From Spirodela intermedia (Eukaryota > Streptophyta > Magnoliopsida > Alismatales > Araceae): DNA of 64,000 nt. Where the stretch lies: positions 3,992,501 through 4,056,500 of the forward strand of contig LR746270.1 of assembly GCA_902729315.2 (NCBI GenBank), given 5' to 3'. A model generated the notes under the pieces. The model saw nothing but the letters and a program-made list of their open reading frames with translations, was not told the origin of the DNA and did not search any database. Below are positions 60,247 to 64,000 of the stretch, in pieces. Within the stretch, counting starts at the first letter, position 1; each line of letters starts with the position of its first letter. The translations under genes were made by a program, and so were the position numbers.

Positions 60247-63084
60247 ATGGCGGGGGTCTTATCGGCGCTGAAGCGTGTCTACCTCACCGCCTACAACTGG
60301 ACCGTCTTTGTCGGATGGTGAGGTTCCCTCGATCTGTGGTCTTCCCTCTGTTCCGATGGCGCGGAGTGATCCGTGACTAGTTCCTGTTGTTTTTCTCTCA
60401 CTGTTAGAGTGATTTTGTGGCGCCGTTGCAGGTTCCAGGTGCTGTATTTCGCCTTGAAGACGCTCAAAGAGTCAGGTTACAGAGATGTATACGGAGCGGT
60501 GGAGAGGCCACTCCAGCTCGCGCAAACGGCGGCAGTCTTGGAGGTTATTACTCGATTGTTGCTTTGAGCTATTTATTTTCTGTTTTCACCTTCCATATTA
60601 ATTCGGAGTATAATCTTTCCTTTTTCTCTCTTTGCGCTTTCAGATTCTACACGGCATTGTTGGTGAGCGACTCCTCTCTCTCTCTCTCTCTCTCTCTCGC
60701 TCACTCATTCATTTACACACGTCGGGGCGAGCAGTGAGGTGGATTTTTTTTACTTATTACCTGTGTATTTTTTGGTATGCAAAGGTTTGGTCAGATCTCC
60801 CATATCAGCGACCTTGCCGCAGATCGGATCGAGGCTGTACGTTACCTGGGGCATCTTGTGGAGTTTTCCTGAGGTCTTGATCCCTTTCACTTGTTATGCT
60901 TGTAAGTTTGTATCCATTGTACCTCAAGTGCCGTAGTCATTGCTCAGTGGAGGTTGTGATACAATCTGCAGGTGCGGACTCATTTTCTTGTGTCTTCTCT
61001 GGTTATCAGCTGGTCAATTACCGAGGTAAGATCATATTACGATTTTTTTTTAATTTGAAGCATTATGGTCTTATTGTCTGTATTTTGGGAAACTGTTTCA
61101 TTGACCCCAAGTCATATGTTGATAGTGAATGGTGGTTGCACTTAAAGGGCATAATAATCATCTTTTAGAAGAAATTCACATTTTTTATACATAATACTGT
61201 TATTAATATTTGTGGCGACGCACATATTTGGTGCAATGAATTAAGGTCGTCATTTCTTTTTGTTGCTGAAATTTTCTTAAGTGAATCTCGGGAACTGTTT
61301 TGCCATCCGAATGCCAGCTGACCCTTGTTATCGACACTTTTGAAGAGAATTTCACTCATTGAAGGGAATCTGCTATAAGTTTTGACAAATATTTATACAT
61401 TAGTACGACCAGATTGTTATCACTATATGATGTTTGTGATCGTATATTTGTCATTTGCATATTATTCATCCTTTTTTTTTCAATGTTCTAAAACCCATCT
61501 ACCATTGTCATCCGCGTTCTCTATTATCCTCCAGCCTCTGATTTCCTCCCCCGATTTGTGTGAGACAATTGACTTCCCCCGCCCCCCCATTCCAACCCCA
61601 CGCACACACTCTTCCCTTTCTTCCTTTCTGTTGTCTGATGCCCCATCGCAGCCCATGACAGCCCCAGCTCTGCACAGATGCTCGCAATTCTTTACAGTCT
61701 TCGTGATATTTTATTTGAGCATGCGCCATTTTCTTCAGAACTTATCCTCCATATTCTAAACTGTCTTCTCGTGCTCATGGAGATTTTTCGGAAGAGTCGA
61801 GAACCATCCCAGAACCTCACAAAAAAAAGCAATATGAATCATATATGGAACCCTTTAACCCTCCCTAAGCCGGCTTAAAAACGGGCCGTTCCCACAGAGG
61901 TACCTGTCTTGCGAAGATTATCATGCAGTGGTATGAAGGACCTGCTTAACTGTACTTTTGTGAGGCATAGGCGAATCTTAGTTTCCATCATGTGGTGGGG
62001 GGAGAGGAGGGGGGGGGAAGGCTCCACCACTACTACTATGGATTACATATCTAACTAATTAAGGGCCTCTTAACAGTAGACACAAATGGCCACGTCTCCT
62101 TTTCTGAACCATTTTCTGACTACTTGCAGATCATCCGATACTCCTTCTTTGGCTTGAAGGAGGCATTTGGGTTCGCACCCTCCTGGCTCCAGTGGCTCAG
62201 GTAGCATTCAACCGCTGCCATCTCGTCCATCTAAATCCCTCCAGGGGAGAGCAGAACGCAGAAACCTACCAGAAACTGACATTCCATTCGTGTAGATATA
62301 GCACCTTCTTGTTCTTATACCCCACGGGCATCACCAGCGAGGTCGGCCTGATATACACTGCGCTTCCTTTCATCAAGGTACCTGAACATAACTCATTAAT
62401 TCGCATCCTCCTCTTTGCTGCCTTTTGTCGGATCACTCTACATAGGCGCTTGGCTTTAATATTCGTTCTTTCTCGTGGCTTTCTTTTTGGAATATTGCAT
62501 CGAGGTACCTGAATATAATTCCTTCTTCGCCACCTTTTCTTGAGAAGTATTCCTCCGTAACTGGCCGTGGGGTATTTACCCACCCCACGCACCCATCGTC
62601 AACTGGTCTCAACTTGGTTGACCCACCATGATATGAGAACTCTAGGATTCTTCGTCACGTGGCATAATGGGAAAAAGTAAAAAAAAATGCCCTGTTACAT
62701 TAGAGATATGATTCAAAACAGGGATGCCTGGCCCAGTGACAGCAAATTGGGATCTAGATAGTAATTCTGGAAATTTATTGACTAATATAATATGGGCAAA
62801 AAATGGCAGGCCTCCGAGAAGTACTCCATAAGGATGCCGAACAGGTTGAACTTCTCCTTCGACTACTTGTACGCCGCCATCGCCGTCCTTGCAATCTACA
62901 TTCCCGGTGCGTGCTGGGCTCTCTCTCTCCTTCTCTCTCATCCATCCCCCTTACTCGCCTTTGATAAATAGACCCATCCACCGTGTTGTCTGATTGACGA
63001 CGTGGCACTCCAGGAAGCCCCCACATGTACCGGTACATGCTTGGGCAGAGGAGGAAGGTCCTCTCCAAGGCGAAGACGGCTTAG
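60247..63084 (+). CDS. PAS2: Very-long-chain 3-hydroxyacyl-CoA dehydratase PASTICCINO2
   Basis: An endoplasmic reticulum membrane enzyme that removes water from 3-hydroxyacyl-CoA, the third step of very-long-chain fatty acid elongation. Nine exons: 60,247-60,317; 60,432-60,543; 60,644-60,662; 60,785-60,873; 60,972-61,025; 62,130-62,200; 62,296-62,377; 62,810-62,906; 63,014-63,084. They sum to 666 nt, 221 residues, the same length as Arabidopsis PAS2, and all phases close. Seen: MAGVLSALKRVYLTAYNWTV, LVRSPISATLPQIGSRLYVT, IIRYSFFGLKEAFGFAP and LYPTGITSEVGLIY. In the last, Tyr147 and Glu154 have the seven-residue spacing of the catalytic Tyr/Glu pair. Six or so hydrophobic segments are visible. 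Exon 3 is only 19 nt. The exon 4 acceptor is a non-CAG AAAG. The C-terminus (QRRKVLSKAKTA) is basic, as in the family. Confidence 0.95.
60674..60699. repeat. (CT)n microsatellite in PAS2 intron 3
   Basis: Uninterrupted CT run starting 11 bp after the donor of the 19-nt exon. Confidence 0.9.
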
Positions 63085-64000
63085 AGTTGACCCCGCTGGG
63101 GAGGAAGCCAGAAGCCCGAAGCCCCTCCTCTTCGTTACGACGACTATGGTGATGATGACGACGTGTCGGTGTGATGCAAAGTTGGGTTTTTTAGATCTTC
63201 GTTTAATCTATCTCCTTGGTGAGTGTTGCAGTAGGTAGCTTTAATGGACCGGCGGTGGGCCATTTGACATGGGTTTGGGCCTTAAAATGGGGTCCAGAAC
63301 AAGACGTGGGCCTGGGCCCGACGTATGAAGTAGGGGACCTCTTCTCTCGCCAGGAACAGTATTCAACTGCTCTATGGTCTATCCCCTTATCTTCTAGCGG
63401 GAGATGACCAGAAGACAGTGGTGGTCTGATCTCTCTACGGAAGCCCTGGATCAGATAGAGAGAGAGACTTGGAGAGAGCTAGGGAGAAAATTCAGAGCAT
63501 TCAATGGACTGTCCTAGACGCGTCGGGATCAGAGGTTAAGCACCACCACCCCCCAACAAGACCGGGCCCCCGGATCAGACAGACTCGTCCCCCCAACCGC
63601 GGGGCCCCTTCCTCCTGCCGTAATAGTCTCCTCTCGAGCGTGTGATATCCCACGTTAATTTCACAGCCATTAATTTCACAGAACACTATCCTCTCCCCCC
63701 AGCCATTAATTTCACAGTACCCCACGTCAACTAATCATTGATCTTCTTTTCTCTCTCTAAACTGGGGGGGTTGGGCCGGGTGGCGTCAGTTGTGTCCGAG
63801 GCCCAGCCAGAGTTAACTCAATGCCGGGGGCTCTGGCCGCAGCGGCCCGATCCGGCCCACATTAGGGATTGACTATCAGTCAGTGAGCAGCCGGGGCGGG
63901 GACGGGGACGGTGAGGCGCGTCACCGACCCGGCTGACGCGGCTGACCCGGCCCAGCTAAAGTTTTCAGCGTCTCCCCCTCTCGCCGCCATTCAAGAATTG
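63085..64000. other. PAS2 3' flank, no gene seen
   Basis: No supported coding region to the window end. GC-rich stretches and homopolymers occur after 63,540 (C and G runs). The last ~250 bp could be the promoter or leader of a gene beyond the window. Confidence 0.4.

Overview
This is a nuclear segment from a flowering plant. The genes have plant-type GT-AG introns and encode plant-specific families: an LBD transcription factor, a GARP/HHO transcription factor, a thylakoidal processing peptidase, an LHT-type amino-acid transporter and a PASTICCINO2 dehydratase. Several coding regions (the MOCOS-like gene, the transporter, 6PGDH) are extremely GC-rich, while the surroundings are AT-rich. That contrast fits a monocot, perhaps a non-grass one, but this is inference and I cannot name the species.

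Layout. Positions 1-24,000 hold no convincing conserved gene. They contain decayed LTR retroelements, among them an internally deleted Ty3/gypsy chromovirus at about 13.4-15.4 kb. They also contain a diverged 1.45 kb duplication (0.86-2.33 kb and 15.38-16.87 kb), an AT-rich dispersed repeat (12.7 and 20.0 kb), tandem repeats and a GC-rich retroelement-like block at 8.8-10.2 kb.

A gene island runs from 24.5 to 42.7 kb. In order it carries a MOCOS-like PLP-transferase-superfamily gene (-), an LHT8-like transporter (-), a thylakoidal signal peptidase (+, divergent from the transporter), ATG101 (-, convergent with the peptidase), a tRNA-Trp(CCA) gene (+) and an HHO/NIGT1-type repressor (-).

From 43 to 52.4 kb the window is AT-rich and repetitive again. 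It holds a badly decayed Ty1/copia element (-), three related copies of one repeat, and a decayed duplicate of the 3' end of the neighbouring LBD gene. A second island (52.5-63.1 kb) carries the LBD gene (-), a mitochondrial-type bL25 ribosomal protein gene (+), an intronless 6-phosphogluconate dehydrogenase gene (+) and the nine-exon PAS2 gene (+).

The genes are independent housekeeping or regulatory loci, not a cluster with one pathway. I inferred exon structures by hand from reading frame, GT/AG junctions and family similarity; all phases close. No CRISPR, operon or obviously new multi-gene system is present. The most interesting points are the arginine in place of the expected PLP lysine in the MOCOS-like protein, the repeat-expanded LBD protein together with its decayed 3'-end duplicate, and the layered retroelement and duplication structure.
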